Origin: Bacillota bacterium
Lineage (GTDB): Bacteria > Bacillota > Limnochordia > Darwinibacteriales > Darwinibacteriaceae
DNA: 42,652 bases
Direction of reading: 5' to 3'
Assembly (NCBI GenBank): GCA_012521465.1
Contig: JAAYMI010000148.1
Span: forward strand, 1 to 42,652
Position numbers and translations under genes: made by a program. Positions 1 to 7,779 of the stretch are shown here, in pieces; position 1 is the stretch's first letter, and each line of letters starts with the position of its first letter. The notes under the pieces are model-generated. The model made no database searches, was not told where the DNA came from, and was given only the letters and a program-made list of their open reading frames with translations.

Positions 1-1075
1 ACAAGATCAGATTCACAGTTTGGCCGAGGTTGGTGGCAAAATCCTTGAGCTGCACTGCGAGGGCATTAGCTTCGCCATCATCCAGCTCGCCGAAGTCGAG
101 GGAGTCCACCAGTTCTTCTAGCAGACGGGGAAGCTCTGTGCGGGCAAAGTCTCGCCAGTTGCCGTCATCGAGCGCGGTAGTGGGCGGTGTGATCAAGGGC
201 AAAATGGCGTCGAAATATCGGGCTGCCTCCATGGTTACTTGATCCAAAGTCAGGCGGAGGTCTACCAGCAGCACTGCCGGAACCAGGCCTTCCAGCTTGC
301 CGATGAGGCTTACGCCTGTGCGGTGGAGGGCGAAGAACTTCTCCCGGCTCAGTTCCTGGCTGAAGCAGGTGGTGGCAACTTCCTCCAGGTTGTGAGCCTC
401 ATCGATCACCACTGCATCGTATTTGGGCAGGATACTGCCGCCCGCCTGAAGGTCCGCCAGGAACAGCGCTTGATTCGTGACAATCAGCTGTGCCCGGCTC
501 AGTTTGTGACGCAGCTTCCAGTAGAAGCACTGATCGAACAGCGGGCAGAGTTCTTCCGGGCAGGTTTCCTTTTCACAGCACACCACGTTCCAGATTGCGG
601 TTGGGATTTGCGGCACTTCACTGCGGTCTCCCGTGGTGGTTGCCGCAGCCCAGTCCAGTAACTGTCGCCAGCTCGGATCAGTGAGATGCAGGAGATTCTT
701 TTGGGTTTGTTCCTGAAGGCGCGCCAGGCAGAGGTAGTTGCGCCTGCCCTTAAACACCTCTGCTGTAAACTCCACCGGTAACGCCTGCGCCAAGAAGGGC
801 AGATCCTTGGTGAAGAGCTGCTCCTGCAGTGTGATGGTGTGGGTGGCTACAACTGCCCGCTTGCCTTCGCCGGCGGCGTAGTAGATGAGGGGGATCAGAT
901 AAGCCAAGCTCTTACCCACCCCGGTCCCTGCCTCTACCAAGGCGTGGCGCTGACCTGCCAGGGCGTGGGCAATGTGCTCGGCCATGACCAGCTGTTCTTG
1001 GCGAAACTCATAGCCCGGAAGGTACTGGGCAAGCAGCCCAGATGGGCCGAAAATACTCTCTGCATCGAACTGCAC
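1..1075 (-). CDS. dinG: DinG/XPD-type ATP-dependent DNA helicase (3' end cut off by window edge)
   Basis: This is a superfamily 2 DNA helicase that unwinds DNA using ATP and probably acts in repair or resolution of unusual DNA structures. About 358 codons are present. The translation shows the N-terminal YEFRQEQ element (about residues 22-28), Walker A AGTGVGKS (49-56) and the DEAH box (225-228). Between them lies an XPD-like cysteine set: C116, then C172, C177 and C183, with C166 and C167 nearby, as expected for an iron-sulfur cluster domain. The C-terminal helicase half lies outside the window. I chose the GTG start at 1075 because an in-frame TAG stands just upstream and AAAGGCGG precedes it at a normal distance. 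The family call is firm; the exact role (DinG or another XPD-like helicase) is less so. Confidence 0.9.
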   Translation of the reverse strand, partial: MQFDAESIFGPSGLLAQYLPGYEFRQEQLVMAEHIAHALAGQRHALVEAGTGVGKSLAYLIPLIYYAAGEGKRAVVATHTITLQEQLFTKDLPFLAQALPVEFTAEVFKGRRNYLCLARLQEQTQKNLLHLTDPSWRQLLDWAAATTTGDRSEVPQIPTAIWNVVCCEKETCPEELCPLFDQCFYWKLRHKLSRAQLIVTNQALFLADLQAGGSILPKYDAVVIDEAHNLEEVATTCFSQELSREKFFALHRTGVSLIGKLEGLVPAVLLVDLRLTLDQVTMEAARYFDAILPLITPPTTALDDGNWRDFARTELPRLLEELVDSLDFGELDDGEANALAVQLKDFATNLGQTVNLIL

Positions 1076-1162
1076 TCCAAAACCGCCTTTCTACAAGGAC
1101 TGCTGATCTATTATACCATTAGCTGCAGCCCCATGGAGGATAAGGCGGTTGTGTCTCCCAGA

Positions 1163-1189
1163 CAAAAAAAGTGGGAGGAGGCCTCCCAC
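1163..1189 (-). terminator. Rho-independent terminator of hsp20
   Basis: An 8-bp GC-rich stem (GTGGGAGG / CCTCCCAC, 3-nt loop, 1171-1189) is followed on the minus strand by a run of seven T (1164-1170). It sits 10 bp past the hsp20 stop codon and isolates that gene from the helicase downstream. Confidence 0.9.
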
Positions 1190-1198
1190 TCGTGCGGT

Positions 1199-1615
1199 TT
1201 ACTGAATTGGAATCTGCCGACGATTAGGCTGGTCGGGACTGGGCTTGGGCAGCGTGACTTCCAGCACGCCGTGGCGGTATTGAGCTTTAACTTGGCTGGG
1301 ATCTACATTCCCCACATAGAAGCTGCGCTGACTGGCCACCTGCCTCCGTTCCCGCCGCAGGTAATTGCGGCCGTCCTCCTCCTGGTAGGCCTCCTGTTTG
1401 ACCCCGATCGTGAGATAACCGTCGTTGAAGTCAAGGGTAATGTTTTCTTTGGGGACACCAGGCAGCTCTGCAGTGATTTCGTAGCTGTCTCCCGCATCCT
1501 TGATATCTACACTAAAGGCATGCCAAGATTGGAAAATGGGCTCTGGCCAGGAAAACCCAAACCAGGGGTTCCCTCTCCGACTTCTGTAAGGACTGACGTG
1601 AAACACAACTTCCAC
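1199..1615 (-). CDS. Hsp20 / alpha-crystallin family small heat-shock protein
   Basis: A 138-residue ATP-independent holdase chaperone that binds unfolding proteins in the cytoplasm. The alpha-crystallin domain spans roughly residues 33-127. It includes the typical entry VDIKDAGDSYEITAELPGV and the late GVLEVTLPK strand (GxLxxxxPK), and a short tail with an IPI motif (IxI/V oligomerisation element) follows. The length is normal for the family. The gene stands alone between its own terminator and an upstream region with two CtsR-like operators and a candidate promoter, so heat-shock control by CtsR is likely. No CtsR gene is visible here. Confidence 0.95.
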   Translation of the reverse strand: MEVVFHVSPYRSRRGNPWFGFSWPEPIFQSWHAFSVDIKDAGDSYEITAELPGVPKENITLDFNDGYLTIGVKQEAYQEEDGRNYLRRERRQVASQRSFYVGNVDPSQVKAQYRHGVLEVTLPKPSPDQPNRRQIPIQ

Positions 1616-1647
1616 CTCCGTTTAGGTCTAGCTTGTTTTCTAAGTCT

Positions 1648-1676
1648 AGCTTAGCCTTAAGGTCAGGGAAAGTCAA
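1648..1676 (-). promoter_or_regulatory. Candidate hsp20 promoter
   Basis: On the minus strand, TTGACT (1676-1671) is separated by 17 bp from TAAGCT (1653-1648). The -35 element lies inside the first CtsR-like operator, the usual arrangement for CtsR repression. The -10 match is weak, so the call is tentative. Confidence 0.5.
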
Positions 1677-1677
1677 A
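1661..1677 (+). promoter_or_regulatory. CtsR-like operator, copy 1
   Basis: The heptads GGTCAGG and AGTCAAA are separated by three bases (GAA), matching the published CtsR direct-repeat layout (A/GGTCAAA-NAN-A/GGTCAAA) with two changes in the first heptad. It overlaps the candidate -35 of hsp20. CtsR is the class III heat-shock repressor of Bacillota. Confidence 0.7.
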
Positions 1678-1760
1678 CGCCTTCAGAACGGCCAATCCGG
1701 CTTCAAGTGTTATTTTTCCCAGGTTTTCTCCTTCACATGCCGCCGCGCTCCTGATTTCAA

Positions 1761-1777
1761 GGTCAGGCAAGGTCAAA
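1761..1777 (+). promoter_or_regulatory. CtsR-like operator, copy 2
   Basis: The heptads GGTCAGG and GGTCAAA are separated by CAA. The second heptad is a perfect CtsR consensus. The site lies exactly 100 bp from copy 1 in the same orientation, with no convincing -10 at the right distance on the minus strand. It may be an auxiliary operator or serve a second promoter. Confidence 0.65.
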
Positions 1778-1873
1778 CACAGAGATGGAATGAAGGTAAG
1801 GGCCGTTTTATCCAGAATTAGCAGGTGAGCAGCTGATTGCGGTAACCAGATGGAGAGTATTGGAGGGACAACC

Positions 1874-2800
1874 GTGGCGACAACCACATCGAAATTCGGT
1901 ACAGGCAAACGGGAGGGCCATGATGCGGCACCGTTTTACGATTTGAATATTTACGAGAGTGATCTCCGGGGAATCCTAGACGGGATACTTCGGGCAGGGC
2001 CTACTGTGAGGCGAAGCGTTCCCCAAAGGCCGCTGGAGGAATGGGCAGACCGGATCTACTGCGCTTCTTCCGAGGCGATGGACGCGATCCCTGATGAGAG
2101 CGTGGGCCTGGCCTTTACCTCGCCACCGTACAATGCCGGGAAGGAGTACGACCTAGATCTATCCCTACCGGAGTATCTGGGGCTGATCGGCCGGGTGGGG
2201 AGCGAAGTCTACCGCGTCCTAAAGCCAGGTGGGCGTTATGTAGTGAATATCGCTAATCTGGGACGGAAGCCGTACATTCCACTCCACTCCTATTTCTATC
2301 TAGTGCACGGCTTGGTGGGATTTCAGCCAGCGGGGGAAGTTATCTGGCAGAAGAGCAGGGGGATGAACAGCAGCTGTGCATGGGGCTCATGGATGTCTGC
2401 GAAAGCACCTCGCTTGCGGGACATCCATGAGTACCTCTTGGTGTTTGTCAAAGATGAGTTCGGCCGCCCCGATCCAGGTGCATCGGATATCACGCGGGAA
2501 GAGTTCATGGAAAGCACCCTGTCTGTGTGGGAGATTCCGCCCGAATCAGCCCGAAAAGTGGGGCACCCCGCGCCTTTTCCTGTAGAACTTGCCGAACGGG
2601 TGATCAAGCTCTATTCATATACTTCTGATGTGATTCTGGACCCCTTCGCAGGTTCTGGGACCACTTGCTTGGCGGCAGCGTTAAGCGGCCGCCGCTATGT
2701 GGGATATGACATCTCCCTTGAGTACTGCCAGCTTGCCGAAGCAAGGATCAGAGAAGCGCTTGGCCCCGAGGGCGAGCAGCTCCGCTTACCTCTTGATTAA
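1874..2800 (+). CDS. Site-specific DNA methyltransferase, beta-class (N4-cytosine or N6-adenine)
   Basis: A 308-residue SAM-dependent DNA methyltransferase. Catalytic motif IV, TSPPYN (residues 82-87), comes before the SAM-binding motif DPFAGSGTT (256-264), which is the beta-class order. TSPPY, rather than DPPY, is more typical of N4-cytosine enzymes but does not exclude adenine. The GTG at 1874 is preferred over the ATG at 1850 because GGAGGG (1862-1867) lies 6 bp upstream of it. No restriction endonuclease or specificity subunit adjoins it, so it appears to be an orphan methylase. The target sequence cannot be read from the protein. Confidence 0.9.
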   Translation: MATTTSKFGTGKREGHDAAPFYDLNIYESDLRGILDGILRAGPTVRRSVPQRPLEEWADRIYCASSEAMDAIPDESVGLAFTSPPYNAGKEYDLDLSLPEYLGLIGRVGSEVYRVLKPGGRYVVNIANLGRKPYIPLHSYFYLVHGLVGFQPAGEVIWQKSRGMNSSCAWGSWMSAKAPRLRDIHEYLLVFVKDEFGRPDPGASDITREEFMESTLSVWEIPPESARKVGHPAPFPVELAERVIKLYSYTSDVILDPFAGSGTTCLAAALSGRRYVGYDISLEYCQLAEARIREALGPEGEQLRLPLD

Positions 2801-2802
2801 GA

Positions 2803-2826
2803 CAACCCCTCCCCGTGGAGGGGAGG
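2803..2826. terminator. Hairpin between convergent genes
   Basis: A 7-bp stem CCCCTCC / GGAGGGG (2806-2812 and 2817-2823) lies between the stops of the methyltransferase and the convergent HAD gene. Neither side has a real T-run, so it is a stem-loop with possible weak terminator activity in either direction. Confidence 0.4.
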
Positions 2827-2827
2827 T

Positions 2828-3610
2828 TTATGATGTGCGAATTCTGTGGGCAATAGTCCCTAGGTTCTCCACTACGAAGTCGGGCTGGACTTCAGATCGC
2901 TCTAAATCAGCTAGCTGGGTTTCGCCGCTCAGTACCAAGATGCTCTTGATGCCGGCGGCTCTGCCCATGGCGATATCTGTGTAAAGCCGGTCGCCAACCA
3001 TGGCCACCGTCTCTGGATCCTCCAGTCCGTACTTGGCTCTGAGGGCCTCGACCATCTCGGGGTACGGCTTCCCGATAATCTTCGGCTCCACCCCTGTAGA
3101 AGCCTTAATGAGAGCGATCATGGAGCCGGCATCGGGGATTGGCCCTGTAGGCGTAGGGCAGTTGATGTCGGGGTGGGTAGCCATGAAGGGGATTCCTTTC
3201 CGGATTAGGTCGCAGGCGGTGCGCAGTTTGGCGTAGGTGAGGGTCATATCAAAGCCCAACACCACCAGCTCCGGCTCCTCGGCTGTCAGTTCAAAACCGG
3301 CTTCCTGGAACTCTTCTTCTAAATCGGGAGTGCCCATGAGGTAGAGTTTTTTCGGGTAGTTGTATTTCAACAGATGGTAAATTGTGGCTTCACCCGATGT
3401 GAAAACCTGGTCGTCTGTGATGTCAAGGCCCATTCTCCGGATTTTTTCCACATAGTACCTACCGTGGCGGGAAGAGTTGTTGGTTACGAAGATGAAGTTC
3501 TTGTTTTGGGACCGGACTGTGTTCACAAAGTCCAGTGACCAGGGAAAAATCTTGTCACCCAAATAGAACGTGCCATCTAGATCGAGAAGAAATGTACGAA
3601 TGCGGTGCAT
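2828..3610 (-). CDS. HAD-superfamily hydrolase, subfamily IIA (NagD / p-nitrophenylphosphatase type)
   Basis: A 260-residue cytoplasmic phosphatase. It has HAD motif I LLDLDGTFYLG (nucleophile Asp with the +2 Asp) near residue 8, motif II VTNNSS around residue 42, the conserved Lys in IIGKPYPE, and motif IV MVGDRLYTDI with acidic metal ligands. The large cap between motifs II and III is that of the IIA group (NagD, AraL, phosphoglycolate phosphatase-like). Members dephosphorylate sugar phosphates or similar metabolites; the substrate here cannot be told. The ribosome site upstream of ATG 3610 is weak (AAAGG about 13 bp away). It stands alone, convergent with the methyltransferase. Confidence 0.92.
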   Translation of the reverse strand: MHRIRTFLLDLDGTFYLGDKIFPWSLDFVNTVRSQNKNFIFVTNNSSRHGRYYVEKIRRMGLDITDDQVFTSGEATIYHLLKYNYPKKLYLMGTPDLEEEFQEAGFELTAEEPELVVLGFDMTLTYAKLRTACDLIRKGIPFMATHPDINCPTPTGPIPDAGSMIALIKASTGVEPKIIGKPYPEMVEALRAKYGLEDPETVAMVGDRLYTDIAMGRAAGIKSILVLSGETQLADLERSEVQPDFVVENLGTIAHRIRTS

Positions 3611-3740
3611 TTTCTGGCTCAGCCTTTCTACGTGTAGTCCCTAACTTGTTCGCCGTGGCGGCCTGTTCCCCTGCACGGCTTTCGGAAGGAGCATATCCAT
3701 GCACGGACAATTCTCGCATAAGTTAAGCGGAGGTGAGGGT

Positions 3741-4424
3741 ATGGTTTGTCGGTGTGAGATAGGCAGTGGGCGGAGCTGCTTGGAAAGCGTCCCGATATTC
3801 CGCGGCCTTACCCCAAATGAACAGCGGGAGATCGCCCAGATCACAAATGAGCGGCACTTCCGCAGAGGTGAACTGATTTTCACCCCAGGGGACGAAAACC
3901 ATAACCTTTACGTGATCCACAAAGGTCAGGTGAAGCTGTCCCGCATCAGCGAAGCGGGCAAAGAACAGATTCTGCGGATTGCTGGACCAGGAGACTTCTT
4001 CGGGGAATTGGCATTGTTCAGCCGCCTGCCTGCGGCCACCCAGGCCCAGGCCATGCAGGACTTGGTGATGTGTGTAATTGACGGCGAGCGCCTGCGCGAC
4101 CTGCTGCTGAAATACCCTTTGATCGCTTTGAAAGTCGTGGAAGAGCTGAGTGCTCGCCTGGAGACGGCGGAGAACATGATCGAAAGCCTGGCTCTCCACA
4201 GTGTGGATCAGCGCATCGCGCAGGCTCTGCTTGAGTACGGCGCTGATCGATTCGAGCTGGCTATCAGCAAGGGCGATTTGGCTGCAAGCTTGGGCATGAC
4301 ACAGGAGACCCTCAGCCGCAAGCTCTCGGCCTGGCAGGTGCAGGGCATAATCAAGCAGACAGGCCAGCGGGGAATCGAGATCCTCAACCGCGCAGGCCTG
4401 GAAAAGCTGGCGGAATCAGGCTAA
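3741..4424 (+). CDS. Crp/Fnr family transcriptional regulator with FNR-like cysteines
   Basis: A 227-residue DNA-binding regulator. An N-terminal cyclic-nucleotide-binding-like beta barrel (about 20-130, with GDFFGELAL) is followed by a dimer helix and a C-terminal winged helix (about 165-227). The recognition helix carries ETLSR, the ExxSR pattern FNR uses to read TTGAT half-sites. Three cysteines near the start (C3, C5, C13) and C111, which aligns with the fourth cluster ligand of E. coli FNR (C122), suggest an oxygen- or NO-sensing iron-sulfur cluster. The ATG at 3741 is chosen over an earlier in-frame ATG at 3699 because GGAGGTGA lies just before it. It is convergent with lacI, and its targets are unknown. 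Confidence 0.9.
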   Translation: MVCRCEIGSGRSCLESVPIFRGLTPNEQREIAQITNERHFRRGELIFTPGDENHNLYVIHKGQVKLSRISEAGKEQILRIAGPGDFFGELALFSRLPAATQAQAMQDLVMCVIDGERLRDLLLKYPLIALKVVEELSARLETAENMIESLALHSVDQRIAQALLEYGADRFELAISKGDLAASLGMTQETLSRKLSAWQVQGIIKQTGQRGIEILNRAGLEKLAESG

Positions 4425-4429
4425 AGCGC

Positions 4430-5443
4430 CTACTTGGCGGGGGCACAGGACTCCCGCACCACCAGCTCCGGCTGGAGCACAACTGTGGTGATGCGTTTTC
4501 CCCGCAGTTTATCTAGGAGCAGTTCCATGCTGAGTTTTCCAGCATGGTACTTCGGCTGCGCCACTGTGGTTAATCCGGGTGAGCTCAGTTCTGCATACAC
4601 TAGGTCATCGAAACCCACTACCGATACGTCTTGGGGGACTTTCAGGTCAAGGGCGTGCAGGGCCTTGATGGCCCCTAGGGCTACCGCATCGCTGCACGCG
4701 AAGATGGCCGTTGGCCTCTCCTCTGGTGCTGCAGCGGCATAGAGCCGATATACTTCTTGCTGGGCTTGTTTCCAATCCCAGGCCACATGAATGATCTGGC
4801 TTGCTACATCCTTTCTCCTCTGCACAACTTCGCGAAAACCGATATCCCGCTCTAGGCCGTGGCGGTCAGCAGAGCGCGCACTTAAGTGCAGCAGGCGGCG
4901 GTGCCCTAGGCCCAAGAGATATTCCGCGGCCAGGTGGGCACCCCTTCGCTGATCCACCAGGACAGCGGGGATATCCAGTTCATCGATGGAGAACAACAGC
5001 GAGACAATGGGCGTATCATTCTCGATGAATCTCTCGAGGAGAGGCAGGTAAGTGGGGACAAACGGTTCGTAGAGCAGCAATCCGTCAACCTGCTTGTCCC
5101 ACATCACATTGAGGTAGGTCTCAATATTGCTTTTATTTCTTTGATGGGTGTACAGAATGGTGCTGAACCCCAGGGCTTCGCTGGCATCCTGAATACCCTG
5201 GACCATCTCCGCAATAAACGAGCCTGAAACCTCAGAGAGGAGAAGGCCGATGAAGGTGCTCTGCTGCTTTCTGAGCCCGCGGGCTATGATGTTGGGCCGG
5301 TACTGAAGCTCGGCGGCCGCCTCCAGGACGCGCCGGCGCGTCTCCTCGCTGACCTTATTGCGGTATTTATTGTTCAACACCCGGCTTGCTGTGCAGGTTG
5401 AGACCTGCGCCCTCTTCGCTACATCCGCCAGTGTCACCTTCAT
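4430..5443 (-). CDS. LacI family transcriptional regulator
   Basis: A 337-residue sugar-responsive repressor. The N-terminal LacI helix-turn-helix (residues 1-50: VTLADVAKRAQVSTCTASRVL) is followed by the hinge region and a periplasmic-binding-protein-like effector domain (about 60-335). I use ATG 5443 because GGAGGG sits 7 bp upstream; an upstream in-frame extension has no LacI homology. It is divergent from the UroD-like gene at 5581 and is the obvious local regulator of the 5.5-13.2 kb sugar locus. A palindrome with a central CG, typical of LacI-family sites, occurs in front of both transcription units. The inducer is probably the transported sugar or a product of it. Confidence 0.93.
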   Translation of the reverse strand: MKVTLADVAKRAQVSTCTASRVLNNKYRNKVSEETRRRVLEAAAELQYRPNIIARGLRKQQSTFIGLLLSEVSGSFIAEMVQGIQDASEALGFSTILYTHQRNKSNIETYLNVMWDKQVDGLLLYEPFVPTYLPLLERFIENDTPIVSLLFSIDELDIPAVLVDQRRGAHLAAEYLLGLGHRRLLHLSARSADRHGLERDIGFREVVQRRKDVASQIIHVAWDWKQAQQEVYRLYAAAAPEERPTAIFACSDAVALGAIKALHALDLKVPQDVSVVGFDDLVYAELSSPGLTTVAQPKYHAGKLSMELLLDKLRGKRITTVVLQPELVVRESCAPAK

Positions 5444-5480
5444 GGACGTACCCTCCACTTCACAACAACTTCCAGCTCGG

Positions 5481-5516
5481 CAGGATAAACGATTAACTCG
5501 TAGTATTAAATTAGCA
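5481..5516 (+). repeat. Operator/promoter module, copy 1 (LacI-type palindrome)
   Basis: These 36 bp match 6795-6830 at 34 positions, and weaker similarity continues about 20 bp further. The module contains GATAAACGATTAAC (5484-5497), a 14-bp imperfect palindrome centred on CG (10 of 14 positions symmetric), the usual form of a LacI-family operator. It lies in the divergent lacI / UroD-like intergenic region, just downstream of the lacI -10, so it could control both directions. Confidence 0.75.
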
Positions 5517-5536
5517 TAAGTATAAGGGAAAATCAA
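5508..5536 (-). promoter_or_regulatory. Candidate lacI promoter
   Basis: On the minus strand, TTGATT (5536-5531), 17 bp, then TAATTT (5513-5508). The LacI-type palindrome lies about 11 bp downstream of the -10, a position suited to autorepression. Confidence 0.5.
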
Positions 5537-5580
5537 CATCAGCAGGGTTGGCCGCACCCTATGGAAGGGGAAAGCAGTTC

Positions 5581-6723
5581 GTGCAGCAGAGAGATTATCA
5601 GGCCCATAACGAGAATGTGGAAAGATTGTGGAATGAATTTCGCAGCGGGAACCCCAGCCGTGTGCCGGTTCTATTCATGATGAATCCCCGGATGATCATC
5701 TTGGACCCGAACTTAAGCGATGGAGTCACATTTGAACAGTATATTGCCGATCCCCTGGTCATGATGGAGACACAGCTGCGGTTTCAGCAGTGGCGGAGAA
5801 TGAATGTCTGGGCTGACTGGGAGATGGGAATGCCGCAGGAGAAGTGGGACGCTGTCTATGTTGATTACCAAAACGCTGGTGAAGGAGCATGGTTCGGCTG
5901 CAGGATCGAGTTCAGCGGCGGCATGCCAAGATGTGTCCCTCTGTTAGAAGATAAGAAGGATCTTTCGCACCTCTACATTAAGGATCCCATTACTGGTCAC
6001 ATACCTCAGATCAGTGAAGCATACCAGTTTATGAAGGATAAAGTCGCGCAGGGATGGGAATATGCCGGGATTCCTGTCGATGGCGTTCATCCACCATTTC
6101 TCGGCACTGATGGGCCGTTTACTATTGCCGCGGAACTTCGGGGATCGACACAGCTCTGCATTGATCTGTATGAGGATCCGCAGTTTGCCCACGACCTCTT
6201 GGATTTTGTGACCAGCCAAACCATCAGGCGTATTAAGGCATGGGCGCAGGCAGTGGGTCACTCCTTTCCTGTTGATGGTTGGTACTTCGCTGATGATTGC
6301 GTTGAGTTTTTGTCGTTGGAGCACTATCAGGAATTCGTCCTTCCCTATCATAAGCGCTTGATCAGCGAGCTGTCATATGGCAAGAATAAGATCCACTTGT
6401 GCGGGAGAGTCCAGCACTTACTGCCCACGATTCACCGTGAGCTCAACATTGACCTGTTCAACCTCGGCTATCCCACCGATATGGGCGAACTCCGCCAGGA
6501 GTTAGGTCCCGACGTGGAACTCCAGGGCAACATCAATCCCATGCTCCTCCATACAGGCACACCGGCTGCTATCGAGCAGGCAGTAAACGAGCTGCTCGGA
6601 TCGGGAGTTATGGCAGGAAAACGGTTTGTGCTGTGTGACGGCCACAATATGGTACCCACCACACCCCTTGAGAATATGGCAGCCATGTACGAAGCTGGCG
6701 TGAAATATGGGAGATACCGCTAG
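5581..6723 (+). CDS. UroD-superfamily protein with methyltransferase-type H-x-C...C zinc motif
   Basis: A 380-residue TIM-barrel protein of the uroporphyrinogen decarboxylase superfamily (URO-D domain over most of its length). It carries IHLCGRVQHL (H-x-C-G) and later VLCDGHN, together matching the His-Cys...Cys zinc site of MtaA/MtbA-type cobamide:thiol methyltransferases. True haem-pathway UroD lacks this site. It is therefore more likely a methyl-group or thiol-chemistry enzyme than a decarboxylase. GTG 5581 is favoured because GGAAGGGG precedes it; a TTG at 5548 in the same frame has no good ribosome site. It is divergent from lacI and begins the sugar locus. No corrinoid protein is encoded nearby. 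The substrate is unknown. Confidence 0.82.
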   Translation: MQQRDYQAHNENVERLWNEFRSGNPSRVPVLFMMNPRMIILDPNLSDGVTFEQYIADPLVMMETQLRFQQWRRMNVWADWEMGMPQEKWDAVYVDYQNAGEGAWFGCRIEFSGGMPRCVPLLEDKKDLSHLYIKDPITGHIPQISEAYQFMKDKVAQGWEYAGIPVDGVHPPFLGTDGPFTIAAELRGSTQLCIDLYEDPQFAHDLLDFVTSQTIRRIKAWAQAVGHSFPVDGWYFADDCVEFLSLEHYQEFVLPYHKRLISELSYGKNKIHLCGRVQHLLPTIHRELNIDLFNLGYPTDMGELRQELGPDVELQGNINPMLLHTGTPAAIEQAVNELLGSGVMAGKRFVLCDGHNMVPTTPLENMAAMYEAGVKYGRYR

Positions 6724-6794
6724 CTGGTCTGCTGAATATCGGTAAGATCACTCCAAAGCCCTAAAGATCTCTTAAAGAAAAATTCCGCGCGCAG

Positions 6795-6830
6795 CAGGAT
6801 AAACGATTAACCCGTAGAATTAAATTAGCA
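6795..6830 (+). repeat. Operator/promoter module, copy 2 (LacI-type palindrome)
   Basis: This is the second copy of the module at 5481-5516 (34 of 36 identical), with the same palindrome GATAAACGATTAAC at 6798-6811. It lies 32 bp upstream of the isomerase gene, so the genes from 6862 on appear to form a second transcription unit under the same regulator. I could not settle on a convincing -35/-10 pair. Confidence 0.75.
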
Positions 6831-6861
6831 CAGTTTAAGAGAAAGCAAAAGAGGTGTAGTC

Positions 6862-7692
6862 ATGAAGTTAGCTGTTAGCATGTGGAGTGTTCATGCCCTC
6901 GCCTTTGGCGGCAAAATGGATGTGGCCGATTTCATTCGCTACAGCGCTACTCTGCCGGTGCAGGGCGTCGAGTTGCTGGACTGTTTCTGGAAGGATATGG
7001 AGAAGGAAATTGCACAGGTAAACAAACTCACTGAGGAGTACGGGCTGCAGGTGGCCTGCTATGCCATTGGCAACAACTTTGTGAACACTGACGCAGATGC
7101 TCGCCGCGCTGAGGTACAGAAGGTTAAGGATGCAGTGGATGTGGCGAAACGCCTCAACACCAAAGTGGTACGGGTCTTTTCAGGCGATGCCACGGAGGGC
7201 GTAGAATTTGCGGTTGCCCGGGAATGGATCATTGCCGGCCTGAAGGAAGGGGCAGAGTATGCGGCACAGCACGGCATCAACCTTGCCCTGGAGAACCACG
7301 GGTTGTTTGCTGGGCGGGCTGAACAGATTGAGGAGATTATCCGGGAGATCAACAACCCCTATTTCGGCAGCACGTTTGACACAGGCAACTTCCTGCTGGT
7401 CAATGACGAGCCTACCCAGGCTATCAAGCGCCTTGCGAACATGGTGAAGCATGTCCACGTGAAAGACTTTGCCGAAGTGGACGCGTCCTACACGGGTCAA
7501 ACCTACGTAGGCATCGACCAACGGCGGTTTATTGGCACTGTTGCCCTTGAGGGCAGCGTAGATTTGAGAAGTATTTTTGCTGATTTAAGGCAGGCAAACT
7601 ACAGCGGTTGGCTGTCGCTGGAGTATGAAGGCCCGGGTGACCCACAAAAGGGCACCGAAGACAGCCTTAACGCACTGGCTGAGATTCTGTAA
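6862..7692 (+). CDS. Sugar phosphate isomerase/epimerase (xylose-isomerase-like TIM barrel)
   Basis: A 276-residue single-domain AP-endonuclease-2 / xylose-isomerase-like TIM barrel (spanning almost the full length), of the type that interconverts ketoses and aldoses or epimerises sugars or inositols. Conserved metal-site elements are visible: LALENHG (Glu, His), STFDTGNFL (Asp), VKHVHVKD (His, Asp) and LSLEYEG near the C-terminus (Glu). GAGGTG precedes the ATG by 6 bp. It is the first gene behind operator copy 2 and is followed by the transporter genes, so it probably acts on the imported sugar or its oxidation product. The substrate cannot be assigned. Confidence 0.9.
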   Translation: MKLAVSMWSVHALAFGGKMDVADFIRYSATLPVQGVELLDCFWKDMEKEIAQVNKLTEEYGLQVACYAIGNNFVNTDADARRAEVQKVKDAVDVAKRLNTKVVRVFSGDATEGVEFAVAREWIIAGLKEGAEYAAQHGINLALENHGLFAGRAEQIEEIIREINNPYFGSTFDTGNFLLVNDEPTQAIKRLANMVKHVHVKDFAEVDASYTGQTYVGIDQRRFIGTVALEGSVDLRSIFADLRQANYSGWLSLEYEGPGDPQKGTEDSLNALAEIL

Positions 7693-7779
7693 CACACAGC
7701 TTTGGGGGTGGTGGCTAAATCGACGGGGATTTCCAAGGAATGGGCGGTCAACAATACTTAAGTAAGGAGTTGAGAGTGA

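Noticed and set aside
239-661. A 140-codon plus-strand frame near the window start
   Set aside because: The minus strand here encodes the DinG-type helicase with intact Walker A, DEAH and cysteine motifs.
839-1654. A 271-codon plus-strand frame across the helicase start and hsp20
   Set aside because: It runs antisense through two genes and a terminator, and its translation resembles no known family.
5581-6723. Naming this gene hemE (uroporphyrinogen decarboxylase of haem synthesis)
   Set aside because: The H-x-C...C zinc motif, the sugar-operon setting and the absence of other haem genes argue for a methyltransferase-like relative.
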